From NCBI GenBank assembly GCA_016844465.1, contig JAERMO010000004.1:18619-57586 (forward strand): 38,968 bases of DNA, read 5' to 3'. Both the position numbers and the translations under genes were made by a program. This document shows positions 8,619 through 17,814 of this stretch, piece by piece. The number at the start of each line of letters is the position of its first letter. The first letter of the stretch is position 1. The stretch comes from Nitrosarchaeum sp. (GTDB taxonomy: Archaea; Thermoproteota; Nitrososphaeria; Nitrososphaerales; Nitrosopumilaceae). The notes beneath the pieces were generated by a model that was not told the origin of the DNA, ran no database searches, and worked only from the letters and a program-made list of their open reading frames with translations.

Positions 8619-9062
8619 ATGTTGTATACGGAAAAATATGAAAAACTGCTTAACATGTTGATGGATTTTGATGATTCCATTAGATTTGCAGCAGTATCTG
8701 ATAAAGATGGTGAAATATTGTGGAACAGTCAAAGAAATGGAGTAAAAAATATTGTCCCTTTGAATGATACCAAAAAATCGCTAAAGAGAGCAGTAAATGC
8801 ATGGCATGAACGATCTACTATCACAGATAAGGTTGGACGAGGTCTGTATGTAATAGCAGCTTATGAAAAAATTAAACGAATCACTATTCCACTAGGCAGC
8901 AATAATCTCCTATTCATAAGTGTGGATAATACACCACTGAAAGCTAGTAAGGGGAAGAGCTATGGTCATTTGGTAGATATGGGTAAAATAATGTCTATTG
9001 TGGATTTTACAGTAACCCAATTCCAATCGTTGTCTAATTATTTAATGTACAATCTAAATTAG
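8619..9062 (+). CDS. Roadblock/LC7-like small protein, paralog 2, with C-terminal extension
   Basis: Shares 'SIRFAAVSDKDGEI...R.GVKN...KKSLK.A.NAW..R..I.DKVG.G.YV.A.YEK.KRITIPL' with the other two. Confidence 0.6.
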   Translation: MLYTEKYEKLLNMLMDFDDSIRFAAVSDKDGEILWNSQRNGVKNIVPLNDTKKSLKRAVNAWHERSTITDKVGRGLYVIAAYEKIKRITIPLGSNNLLFISVDNTPLKASKGKSYGHLVDMGKIMSIVDFTVTQFQSLSNYLMYNLN

Positions 9063-9178
9063 ATTGAATCTAGGTTTGAATTCGCTTAGATAAATGGTTT
9101 TATTTGGATCCATGTTCTCAGAATCGATCATGATAATAAAGGAGTATTTTTTATTACCAAATCAAATTCTATTGAACA

Positions 9179-9997
9179 ATGTCACAGTTAGAAAATTTAA
9201 TTAGTATTCCGATAACCATAGACAAAAAGTCCAGGGTAGCAGATGTTATAAAAATAATGCTTGGTAAAAAAATTGGCAGAGTGTTAGTTACAGAAAATGA
9301 AAAAATAACATCAATTGTGACAGAAAAAGATCTGGGACTATTTCTTCTTAAGGATAAATCAGATAGAACATTACAACAAATTCCATTAAGCGAACTAACA
9401 AAATCAGTATTAACAATTTCTCAGTTGGAGGACATTCAAAAATGTGCAAAAAAAATGCTTGAGAATAGTATTGGTTCGCTTGGAGTAATGTCACAGGGAA
9501 AAGACATTGTAGGCATTATAACAAAAACTGATTTAGTAAGAGATTTTGCACAAAACCATCAAAATGAGAAAATAGTTGGAGAGTTCATGTCTGCCGATTA
9601 TTATTGGGTTTATTGGGATGCGATACTGAGCAAAGTTGTTTCAAAAATGTCAGAAAATAGAATATCTCGTCTAATTGTAAGAAATAAAGATGACATCCCC
9701 ATAGGCATCATAACATTTCGAGATTTATTCAATCTTGTAATGTCCATGGGATCTCAAAGAGACACAATATTTCCAAAAAGCTTTGAATCAGAACAAGGAC
9801 TGGGAAAAACTCTTCAAGCTGACGAAGTAATGAGAAACGAGATCATTACTGTAAGTTATTACGATGATCTTGCAAAGGCATGTCAGTTACTTCTTAGCAA
9901 TAAAATAAATGGTGTTGGAGTTTTATCGGATAAAGGAGATTTGATTGGAATTTTAAGCAAAACAGACATAATCAAAGCAATCTCGACTCTAAACTAG
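9179..9997 (+). CDS. CBS-domain protein with four CBS repeats
   Basis: Repeated 'GRVLVTENEKITSIVTEKDL', 'GSLGVMSQGKDIVGIITKTDLV', 'SRLIVRNKDDIPIGIITFRDL', 'NGVGVLSDKGDLIGILSKTDI'. Confidence 0.85.
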   Translation: MSQLENLISIPITIDKKSRVADVIKIMLGKKIGRVLVTENEKITSIVTEKDLGLFLLKDKSDRTLQQIPLSELTKSVLTISQLEDIQKCAKKMLENSIGSLGVMSQGKDIVGIITKTDLVRDFAQNHQNEKIVGEFMSADYYWVYWDAILSKVVSKMSENRISRLIVRNKDDIPIGIITFRDLFNLVMSMGSQRDTIFPKSFESEQGLGKTLQADEVMRNEIITVSYYDDLAKACQLLLSNKINGVGVLSDKGDLIGILSKTDIIKAISTLN

Positions 9998-10160
9998 GCA
10001 TGGAGATGTAATACTAACTAAAGTAATAAAGTGAGTTAATTTGTTGGAAATTTTCTAAATAATAAAAATAATAATTTTTCTTATCACGCTGATATGCTCT
10101 AAAAATCATTACAACATCAAATTCCTAAAAGTTTATGGCTTACTATCATGTAAAATATAC

Positions 10161-10541
10161 ATGATTTACAAATCAATATTTGACAAGGTGTTGGATATTG
10201 ATCCAAAAATTCGTTTTGCTACAATATTTGATATGAATGGAAAGGTTTTGTTCAGTGTGCATCGAGAAGGTGTACAGAACTTGCTTTCAACAGAAGAGAG
10301 TCAGAAATCATTACAACTTGCAATTAACGCATGGAAATCTAGAAATGAGGTTTCTGATAAAATAGGAGCTGGAAAGTATGCGTTAGTAGAATATGAAAAA
10401 TTAAAACGAATCACACTACCTTTGGATTCAGAACACATACTCTACATTACAACAGATGTGGAAGCCGATCACGCTCCAATAATTACAAGGGCATTGAGGT
10501 TAAAGCATGATTTACTTCATTCACCCGAAGGAATGCCCTAA
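10161..10541 (+). CDS. Roadblock/LC7-like small protein, paralog 3
   Basis: MIYKSIFDKVLDIDPKIRFATIFDMNGKVLFSVHREGVQNLLSTEESQKSL...; close to paralog 1. Confidence 0.6.
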   Translation: MIYKSIFDKVLDIDPKIRFATIFDMNGKVLFSVHREGVQNLLSTEESQKSLQLAINAWKSRNEVSDKIGAGKYALVEYEKLKRITLPLDSEHILYITTDVEADHAPIITRALRLKHDLLHSPEGMP

Positions 10542-10680
10542 TAGGTCAAATTACATAATAATCATTAACTTAAGAATTTACAAAATCAGAAACAGTTTCG
10601 AATCTAATTTTCATCTATGCTGAGATTATTTTTCTAATTTTACCGATCGTTCCACGTTCTCAAAAGGTAATTTCATTACA

Positions 10681-10809
10681 CTATGTATTTCCATTATTTT
10701 CTACCCAACAGTCGCATTGCGTCCAAGTACAATTAGGACAATGATATGGTGTATCGCTGGTTCTGCATTCTGAAGGAAGGCAATTACAATGTGGACATCT
10801 AATTTCCAT
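10681..10809 (-). CDS. 42-aa double-CxxC mini-protein
   Basis: MEIRCPHCNCLPSECRTSDTPYHCPNCTWTQCDCWVENNGNT*; CPHC and CPNC knuckles. Confidence 0.6.
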   Translation of the reverse strand: MEIRCPHCNCLPSECRTSDTPYHCPNCTWTQCDCWVENNGNT

Positions 10810-11117
10810 TGATGTTTTTAGAAAACATGTTTTGGATATATTTACATTTTATAACAAAACGGCATGATTTTTCTTAAATCTACCAAACTGAATGAGGCTA
10901 GATTCTGCCATTTTCTAGTGTTTATGTCAAATTTTGAGTTGAGGTATTCCTTTCTAATATTGGTATCTGGGATGTAAGACATACAGTTAGTCTAGGAAAT
11001 CATAGCAATATGAAACGGTAGAGTTGAAGTTTATTTCTAATTTGCATATAAGTATTGGAGGACATGAATGAAAAATGACTAACCGTTAAAATAAGGGCAT
11101 TTTAGTTTGAATTTATC

Positions 11118-11624
11118 ATGCATGGTGCTAATTATAGAGTTGGAAATGGACAACCATTCTGTAGAAAAGAATACATCAAAGGTAACCCTCAGATAAAAAT
11201 TGCAAAATTTCAAGGTGGAAAAAGAGCCAATTATGATTTTTGTGTCCAATTACTCATAAATGAAAAAATCCAGATTAGGCATATGGCCATAGAGTCATGT
11301 AGATTATCTGCAAATAAATTACTTGAACAGGCAACTGGAGAAACAGGATACTTTGCAAGACTCAGAATTTATCCTCACGTTCTTCTTAGAGAAAACAAAA
11401 TGGTAGCAACAGCAGGTGCAGATAGAATTTCAGAGGGGATGCGAAGAGCATGGGGGAAAGCTACTAGTTTAGGTGCTAGAGTGAAACAAGGACAGTGCAT
11501 CATGGAGTTTTATATTAATCAAGCACATTTAGAGAATGCAAAAAAAGCCCTCAGAAGCGCTTGTGTAAAATTACCAGGAACTGCAACAATCAAAGTGATT
11601 CCTTGGGGACAAATGTCACCATAA
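11118..11624 (+). CDS. rpl10e: 50S ribosomal protein L10e (uL16 family)
   Basis: Whole-length resemblance; 'GADRISEGMRRAWGKATSLGARVKQGQ'. Confidence 0.9.
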   Translation: MHGANYRVGNGQPFCRKEYIKGNPQIKIAKFQGGKRANYDFCVQLLINEKIQIRHMAIESCRLSANKLLEQATGETGYFARLRIYPHVLLRENKMVATAGADRISEGMRRAWGKATSLGARVKQGQCIMEFYINQAHLENAKKALRSACVKLPGTATIKVIPWGQMSP

Positions 11625-11879
11625 ATCTACCAATTCAGACTTCTTACTTTTAATAAATTCTAAAAATTCTTTAAATTCAGATTCCGTTGGCTCTCGATTC
11701 AAAATTCTTTTTGTTTGATAATAAAAGGCATTATAGATTCGCCCTACAATAATTCCAAGCGCAAATGATTTTGAATCATCGATGTTTGAAAGTGATTGAA
11801 CAAGTTGTCTCAGTTCCTCCTTATTTGAAATAGATTCGTGGACTTTTTGCTTTAATTTCTCCATTAGTATTTTATCCAT
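11616..11879 (-). CDS. Conserved hypothetical protein, 87 aa
   Basis: Clean ORF convergent with L10e. Confidence 0.5.
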   Translation of the reverse strand: MDKILMEKLKQKVHESISNKEELRQLVQSLSNIDDSKSFALGIIVGRIYNAFYYQTKRILNREPTESEFKEFLEFIKSKKSELVDLW

Positions 11880-11942
11880 GGTTTACCTTGCACGAAATAG
11901 TTAAAAACAGTTTAATATCCAAATTCAGACCTTAGGATTGTT

Positions 11943-12019
11943 GCAGTTATAGTACAGTTTGGTTAATATTCGAGCTTGCCAAGTTCGTGACCCGGGTTCA
12001 AATCCCGGTAACTGCACCA
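11943..12019 (+). tRNA. tRNA-Gly(GCC) with encoded CCA
   Basis: Acceptor GCAGTTA/TAACTGC, discriminator A + CCA; anticodon stem CGAGC/GTTCG with loop TTGCCAA; T-arm CCGGG-TTCAAAT-CCCGG. Confidence 0.93.
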
Positions 12020-12020
12020 T

Positions 12021-12452
12021 TTATTCTTGATTGTTTTGCATCAATCCCTTTTGAATAATATTTAACGCATCTTCAGCTTTTTCAGGTCGAGGTAGCTGAA
12101 TCATAAAGACATTATCTTTTCCATAATGAGATTTGGGTGATGAAAGTGCAAGCATTGAATTTTTTGCAAGAGATTGAAAAAAGAATAGATCCTTGTTCGC
12201 ATTGATTAGCAGTTTTTCAACAATTCCACCTTGAGAAAATGTTAAAAAAATCTCCACAAAAACATGACCCAATCCATCTTGCAATATGTTAAGATCAGTA
12301 TTAATTGAAAGAGGCTTTCCTACAACTTTGGATATTATTTCATCATATTTTCTTTCATCTAAAATTATACATGGAATATCCTTACCATCAAAATCAAATG
12401 TGGTCACACCATCATGAACTTGTTCAGATAATTTTTCTAGTTCGTCAGACAT
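12021..12452 (-). CDS. Conserved hypothetical protein, 143 aa
   Basis: Intact ORF overlapping the start of the antiporter reading frame by 8 nt. Confidence 0.55.
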   Translation of the reverse strand: MSDELEKLSEQVHDGVTTFDFDGKDIPCIILDERKYDEIISKVVGKPLSINTDLNILQDGLGHVFVEIFLTFSQGGIVEKLLINANKDLFFFQSLAKNSMLALSSPKSHYGKDNVFMIQLPRPEKAEDALNIIQKGLMQNNQE

Positions 12453-13779
12453 TTTTCTTTTCTAATATTGGAACCACTTTATCACTTGCCTTTATCATAA
12501 ATGGTGAAAGAAATGCAGTAATGATAGAAATTACACCTACTAGTGGGAATAAAAATGCACTTACTGCACCAATATCAACTCCGGTTTTTATTATAACGAT
12601 TGAAAATTCGCCCCTGGGAGCAGCTAAAGTAAATGCAGAGCGAATTGCTTTGTCACGTTTTTGACTGAATAAAAAGTTGCCAAGCAAGTTTCCTCCAAAT
12701 TTCATCCCTATGGCAACTGCAATTAGCACAATAGTTACCCAGATATAATTTTGAAGTTGTGATACATCCATCAGAGCACCAACTGATATAAAGAATATAG
12801 CTACAAACATGTCTTTAATTGGACTTGCCAAAAGTTTAGAAACTTCAGATGATTTGGATTCAGCAACTAAAACCCCTGCAAGAAATGCCCCTATAGCAAC
12901 GGACAACCCAACTATATTTGCCAATAGTGCATATCCAAAACATACACCAAGAACACTCAATAATAAAATTTCATGATGTTCAGATGCAGCGACTCTATCA
13001 ATTAAGGGTGGAATTATTCTTGTTCCAATGGTGAATGTGCCAACAATCAAGCCTGTTGCAACAATGACTACAATCAGAATAGACTCTATAGATACAGTTC
13101 CGACTAAAGCAATTGATTGTAAAGAGGAAATTAAAATGACAGCAATTACATCTTCTACAATTAATATTCCCAATACAAGAATTGTTGATTCTCTTTTTAT
13201 TCGTCCCATTTCTTCTAAAATTTTTGCAATAACAGCAGTACTGGAAATTGAAAGAGCTGCAGCAATAAATAATGAATCCATTGAATTCATTCCAAGAGCA
13301 TTTGCAGCATAAAATACTGCACCCAAGGTTGCGAACAAGCCAATAGATCCTATACCAATTGCTATTCTTCCAATGCTTTTAATTTTTGCATAAGGAAATT
13401 CAATTCCAATTATAAAAAGAAGTAAAATTACACCTATTTCGGAAAACAGATTCAATGCAGACATGTCAGTTAAAATTCCTACACCTTCAAGCATGTCAGA
13501 AGGACGACTTCCGGGAGGAAGAATCCAAGACCAAAGAGGCGATAGAGGCCCCAACAGCATACCTGCAAAAAGATAGCCGATGATCAACGGCTGTTTTATT
13601 TTAAAGAAGGCAAGAGTCACAATTGCACCAATAATCATGATAAAAGCTAAATCAGTAACAAATGAAGTGCGGGGAATGTGAGTTATCTGATCAATTAAAC
13701 TAGTCACAATTTGATTCAAAATAGTAGTAATTTCGGATGAATCAATCTGAAGTACAGAGTTATCCACAAGATTATTCAA
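12445..13779 (-). CDS. CPA2-family (Kef-type) cation/proton antiporter
   Basis: Multiple TM segments; 'SISSTAVIAKILEEMG', 'GAFLAGVLVAES', 'IKDMFVAIFFISVG'. Confidence 0.85.
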   Translation of the reverse strand: MNNLVDNSVLQIDSSEITTILNQIVTSLIDQITHIPRTSFVTDLAFIMIIGAIVTLAFFKIKQPLIIGYLFAGMLLGPLSPLWSWILPPGSRPSDMLEGVGILTDMSALNLFSEIGVILLLFIIGIEFPYAKIKSIGRIAIGIGSIGLFATLGAVFYAANALGMNSMDSLFIAAALSISSTAVIAKILEEMGRIKRESTILVLGILIVEDVIAVILISSLQSIALVGTVSIESILIVVIVATGLIVGTFTIGTRIIPPLIDRVAASEHHEILLLSVLGVCFGYALLANIVGLSVAIGAFLAGVLVAESKSSEVSKLLASPIKDMFVAIFFISVGALMDVSQLQNYIWVTIVLIAVAIGMKFGGNLLGNFLFSQKRDKAIRSAFTLAAPRGEFSIVIIKTGVDIGAVSAFLFPLVGVISIITAFLSPFMIKASDKVVPILEKKNV

Positions 13780-13902
13780 CCAATTTGTTTAAAAACAGTT
13801 GCGAACAGGTCTAACAAACAAAAATAGATTTTTTAATTTAACGGATCTTTGAAAAATTATTAGATGTTGAACCTCTTTATGCCTAGTTATCTTCAATCTA
13901 AT

Positions 13903-13966
13903 TACAGAATGATGAGTAGGTCAGCTGAAAATAGTGTAGAAAAATGACCTGGGGTATCTGACTGTA
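13903..13966 (+). ncRNA. Candidate C/D-box sRNA (2'-O-methylation guide type)
   Basis: Terminal stem TACAG (13903-13907)/CTGTA (13962-13966); C box ATGATGA 13909-13915; D' CTGA 13925-13928; degenerate C' ATGACCT near 13944; D CTGA 13958-13961; total 64 nt. Confidence 0.55.
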
Positions 13967-13998
13967 TAATTGGTAAGGTCATAATTACCTGAATACTA

Positions 13999-14023
13999 AT
14001 AGTACGGTACCATACCGTACTAT
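13999..14023. promoter_or_regulatory. Perfect 11-bp inverted repeat ATAGTACGGTA-CCA-TACCGTACTAT abutting the ATG of a mini-ORF
   Basis: Direct reading; ATG begins at 14024. Confidence 0.65.
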
Positions 14024-14131
14024 ATGATTCAATGCGAATACTGTCCAAGAGGCTTCATTGATACGGCAAATGGACTGGCTGAAAAGACATTTCATGAATT
14101 ACTTCATGAGCCAGAAGTTGTCAACAAGTAA
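14024..14131 (+). CDS. 35-aa C2H2-like zinc-finger mini-protein
   Basis: MIQCEYCPRGFIDTANGLAEKTFHELLHEPEVVNK*; C-x2-C-x16-H-x3-H; T-rich stretch downstream. Confidence 0.6.
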   Translation: MIQCEYCPRGFIDTANGLAEKTFHELLHEPEVVNK

Positions 14132-14192
14132 CTCTTTACATTTTTTATTTTAGACCTAACTTTTTTATCATTAGAGTTTCCTCCAAATAGAT

Positions 14193-15722
14193 ATGGCTGT
14201 TAAAGAAATAAAGAAGAAAATAGACAAAATTGAAGATAAAACAAAAAAAATCACAAAACGTGAACCTACATCCGCGGCATTGTTGAAAAAGGTAGCATCA
14301 GTATCAGACTCTAGCAAAGCATTACAAAAAGAGATCAAAGTAATGTCAAAGATTTTCGGAGATAATCAAAAAGTGCTTGTTTCCATGAAAGAAATGATTG
14401 ATACTTTGACCTCAACTCTAGAAAACATACAAAGGCAATCAAAACAAATCAATATTCTTGAAGACGATACACAAAAACTGTATGCAGGGTTAAATCAAGT
14501 AAGAGCACAATCCAACATAGTTACAAAAATTCATGAACAAACCACAAAACTTCAAGAAGAAGTAAACAAAATAAACGAATTACAAAAATCATCACCAAAG
14601 ACACAGGAATTATCACACCAAATAGAGGACAGTGCAAATTCTATAAAAAATAATTCACAAATGATAATAAAAATAGCACAAAGAATTGATGAAGTAAGAG
14701 ATGATTTAAGAAAAGTATCTGGGAAATCAGATTCATTTTTAGATATAGGTAATGAAATTGATAACCTAAAAAACAGCATTCAAGAAATAGCCAAAAAAAC
14801 AGACAGTTTAGAAATAAATTCTCAGATAATCTCCAGCTTTAAACAAGAACTGGTAAAAATCACAGACAATGTAAATTCTGCATCAAAACTAAGTTCAGAA
14901 TTAGCTGCGATAAAAGTTACAATTGATGCAATTTCTGGAAAAGCATCAAAAATTGATTCTCTTGGAGGAGTTATAGATGGACTAAAACGACAATTTGACA
15001 CTGTTGCCACAAATGCAGATTCTGCATCCAATTTGAGTATAAATACAATCAAAAGTATTTCAGGGAAAGTAGATAAAATTGAAACTGAAATTAATTCACT
15101 TTCACATAGGGCAGATTCTACCGCATTTGTAGGAGAAGGTTTAAAATCAGTACAAGAGGATTTTTCAGATTTCAAACAAAATGTATTTGAGAAGACAAAC
15201 ATAATTGAAGAAAAAATTTCATCCGTCTCGGATATATTAAAACGACAAGATGCATCTGTAGTAGAGTTTCACAGAAAATCAGATAAAATTTTTGAAGAGA
15301 TGCAATCCGTCAAAAATGTTACAAACAAGGCATCTAAAGATTCATCAAAGGAGGTCATGGCATTACTAAAGCTATCAGAATATCAATCAAATATTAGAAT
15401 GCATTCTGAATCAAAATATGGAGATGTAAAAGATCTTGAAAACATGGCATCACAAACAGCAAATATTGTAAATCTATTTGACAGATTATCAATAGAATCG
15501 GGGGAGAAAATACCATTACCACATGAAGTTAGACAATGGGCAGTAAGCAAGATTTTGGACTGCGCAGACAAGTGGGAAATCAGATTTAGCGACATATTTA
15601 CAATTTTGACAAATGCGATAGGTAAAGAATTATTAAAAGAGGCAATTAGAATTCAACAAATTAGAGATATTTATGGCATCAGAGCTGTAGATGAAATACG
15701 AAAAGAGTTGAATATTGCCTAG
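14193..15722 (+). CDS. Long coiled-coil protein with a distinct globular C-terminal domain
   Basis: Heptad-like K/E/S/I repeats over about 420 aa, then 'LPHEVRQWAVSKILDCADKWEIRFSDIFTILTNAIGKELLKEAIRIQQIRDIYG'. Confidence 0.6.
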   Translation: MAVKEIKKKIDKIEDKTKKITKREPTSAALLKKVASVSDSSKALQKEIKVMSKIFGDNQKVLVSMKEMIDTLTSTLENIQRQSKQINILEDDTQKLYAGLNQVRAQSNIVTKIHEQTTKLQEEVNKINELQKSSPKTQELSHQIEDSANSIKNNSQMIIKIAQRIDEVRDDLRKVSGKSDSFLDIGNEIDNLKNSIQEIAKKTDSLEINSQIISSFKQELVKITDNVNSASKLSSELAAIKVTIDAISGKASKIDSLGGVIDGLKRQFDTVATNADSASNLSINTIKSISGKVDKIETEINSLSHRADSTAFVGEGLKSVQEDFSDFKQNVFEKTNIIEEKISSVSDILKRQDASVVEFHRKSDKIFEEMQSVKNVTNKASKDSSKEVMALLKLSEYQSNIRMHSESKYGDVKDLENMASQTANIVNLFDRLSIESGEKIPLPHEVRQWAVSKILDCADKWEIRFSDIFTILTNAIGKELLKEAIRIQQIRDIYGIRAVDEIRKELNIA

Positions 15723-17761
15723 ACGCCAGTTACTTGATCAAAGGAAGTTAGTTGATCTTTCTTTCGTTTTAGAGCTGCGAATATTCCTAAAATTGCAGCT
15801 ATCCAAATTGTGCTAAAAAGAATGTTAGATACGCTGACATACATATATGGAGTAGCATCCATTATATTTTTACTAAGTGCTATAGAGCGTTCTTGAATGT
15901 TAGTCATTCCAGTCTGAAATGCAGAACTGTCATCAGATACTCTTGAAATTGTTTCAATGTTTGCAATCATAGTATTAACATCACGTTCTATTCGGTTAAA
16001 GTTTGTAGATTCTGTTGGAAATATCCATACAGGATTTTTACTTTCAGGTAATTTATCCAAAATTATTGTTAAATCTTGTTTAATTGCAGTTAAATGAATT
16101 TTAATTGCAGTAGGATCAGAGGAACCCATTATTCCATCCAAATTTCCACGTATTCTATCAAGAGGGTAGATATCGTCATTATAGCCATTAATTGCCATAA
16201 ATCCTCCAAAAATCACAATTGCAGCTATTCCAATCATTGAAAATTGATAGATTCGTTTTGCCATTTTTTCCCCCTTTGTTAAAAGTGGAATGACGCTGGA
16301 TTTATTTCTTTTAAATCTGGTATGAGAGAGGCTCATATAGGCAATATAAAAAAACCCAACTGTCTGCAACCCTATAATTGGAGCAAAAATAGGATTATTT
16401 GAAAATATTGAAATTAAAATTCCCATCAATCCATAAATGCCGAAAAAGATCTCAAGCAAGGTAGTTTTTGTAAACGGCAGATTGTACGCCTTATCTCTCC
16501 AGTCATCTTCTTTGTTAATAATTCCATATTTTGGAGTTCTCAAGAATTCATTTTTCTTTCCAAAAATTGCATCAAATACAGCGACGCTGTTATTTACAGA
16601 CATTCCTGCATTGAAAACAAGTAATGCAGGTAAAATTTTTGCCTTTGATTTCCAAGAGTTGTGATACATGCTTTGAATAATAATTATGTACGCCCCAGGT
16701 CCCATAGCAAGATATGTGGCAATTGTCAATGCTGGAATAACACTGACTAGATAGAGATTCATGTTTGCAGCCAAGAGAACAGGTAGTGCAAGAAATTGTA
16801 CTAGGATTAATGGATAGACAATATGACGGGTGAGTTGAATAAATGCTTGAATTTTTGCTTCTATTGCAACTTTGCGTTTGATTATAATCTCTGCCAATAA
16901 TTTAATTGCGCATTGTATAGAACCTTTTGCCCAACGAAATTGTTGTCTTTTAGCTGCATTCATTTGGACTGGAAGTTCTGCATTAACTACAATATCGGGA
17001 AGAAAGATACATTTCCATCCTTTCATTTGTGCCCTGTAGCTAAGATCAAGATCTTCAACAAGGGTAGCTGTATGCCATCCACCAGCATCCTCTATACATT
17101 TACGTTTCCAGATTCCAGCAGTACCATTAAAGTTCATAAATAAATGAGAGTTACTTTTGGCCTTTTGTTCAATCAAAAAATGAAAGTCAAGACTAAGTGC
17201 TTGTGCTTGAGTGATTGCAGAATAGTTTTCATTTACATGTCCCCAACGACACTGAATGAATCCAATATTAGATTTAGAAAAATGAGGAATCGCTCTTTTT
17301 AAAAACCAATTAGGTGGGATAAAATCAGCATCAAAAATTGCTACGAATTCAGTATCAGTAGTTTGCATTGCATGTTTTAAAGATCCTGCCTTGTATCCCT
17401 TTCTAGTACCGCGCCGTATATGCTCAATTTGAAATCCTTGTCTTTTGTATTCATCAACAGCATCATCAATAATCTTTACAGTGTCATCATCAGAGTCATC
17501 TAAAACCATAATTCTCATCTTTTCTTGTGGATAATCCATTGCACAAACTGCATCAACTAATCTCTTTGCGACATACTTTTCATTGTATATTGGTAGCTGA
17601 ATAGTAACTGTTGGGGTACCTACATCAATGGTAGTAAAAATTTCCTTTCTTTTTATTGAAAGATATGTCAGGTAATAGAAATTGCAAGTATATGCAGTAA
17701 TTATAATAGCTGATAAAATAAACAGATCAAAAACAAATTGAGTGAATGAATTAAGAGCCAT
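15719..17761 (-). CDS. Processive glycosyltransferase family 2 (cellulose-synthase-like), membrane
   Basis: 'VLDDSDDDT', 'IFDADFIPP', 'VEDLDLSYRAQMKGWK', 'QQFRWAKGS' (QxxRW), flanking TM segments. Confidence 0.85.
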   Translation of the reverse strand: MALNSFTQFVFDLFILSAIIITAYTCNFYYLTYLSIKRKEIFTTIDVGTPTVTIQLPIYNEKYVAKRLVDAVCAMDYPQEKMRIMVLDDSDDDTVKIIDDAVDEYKRQGFQIEHIRRGTRKGYKAGSLKHAMQTTDTEFVAIFDADFIPPNWFLKRAIPHFSKSNIGFIQCRWGHVNENYSAITQAQALSLDFHFLIEQKAKSNSHLFMNFNGTAGIWKRKCIEDAGGWHTATLVEDLDLSYRAQMKGWKCIFLPDIVVNAELPVQMNAAKRQQFRWAKGSIQCAIKLLAEIIIKRKVAIEAKIQAFIQLTRHIVYPLILVQFLALPVLLAANMNLYLVSVIPALTIATYLAMGPGAYIIIIQSMYHNSWKSKAKILPALLVFNAGMSVNNSVAVFDAIFGKKNEFLRTPKYGIINKEDDWRDKAYNLPFTKTTLLEIFFGIYGLMGILISIFSNNPIFAPIIGLQTVGFFYIAYMSLSHTRFKRNKSSVIPLLTKGEKMAKRIYQFSMIGIAAIVIFGGFMAINGYNDDIYPLDRIRGNLDGIMGSSDPTAIKIHLTAIKQDLTIILDKLPESKNPVWIFPTESTNFNRIERDVNTMIANIETISRVSDDSSAFQTGMTNIQERSIALSKNIMDATPYMYVSVSNILFSTIWIAAILGIFAALKRKKDQLTSFDQVTGV

Positions 17762-17814
17762 TACTTTGATTCTAAAAATAGTTAGTCGCTATTTATACTT
17801 GCAAAATAAATTAA

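Noticed and set aside
11014-11092. Separated AACGGT / ACCGTT inverted arms upstream of L10e
   Set aside because: Arms are short and about 65 bp apart; expected by chance.
14552-15202. Minus-strand ORFs antisense to the coiled-coil gene
   Set aside because: Serine/Leu-rich mirror of a low-complexity coiled-coil frame; artefact of codon bias.
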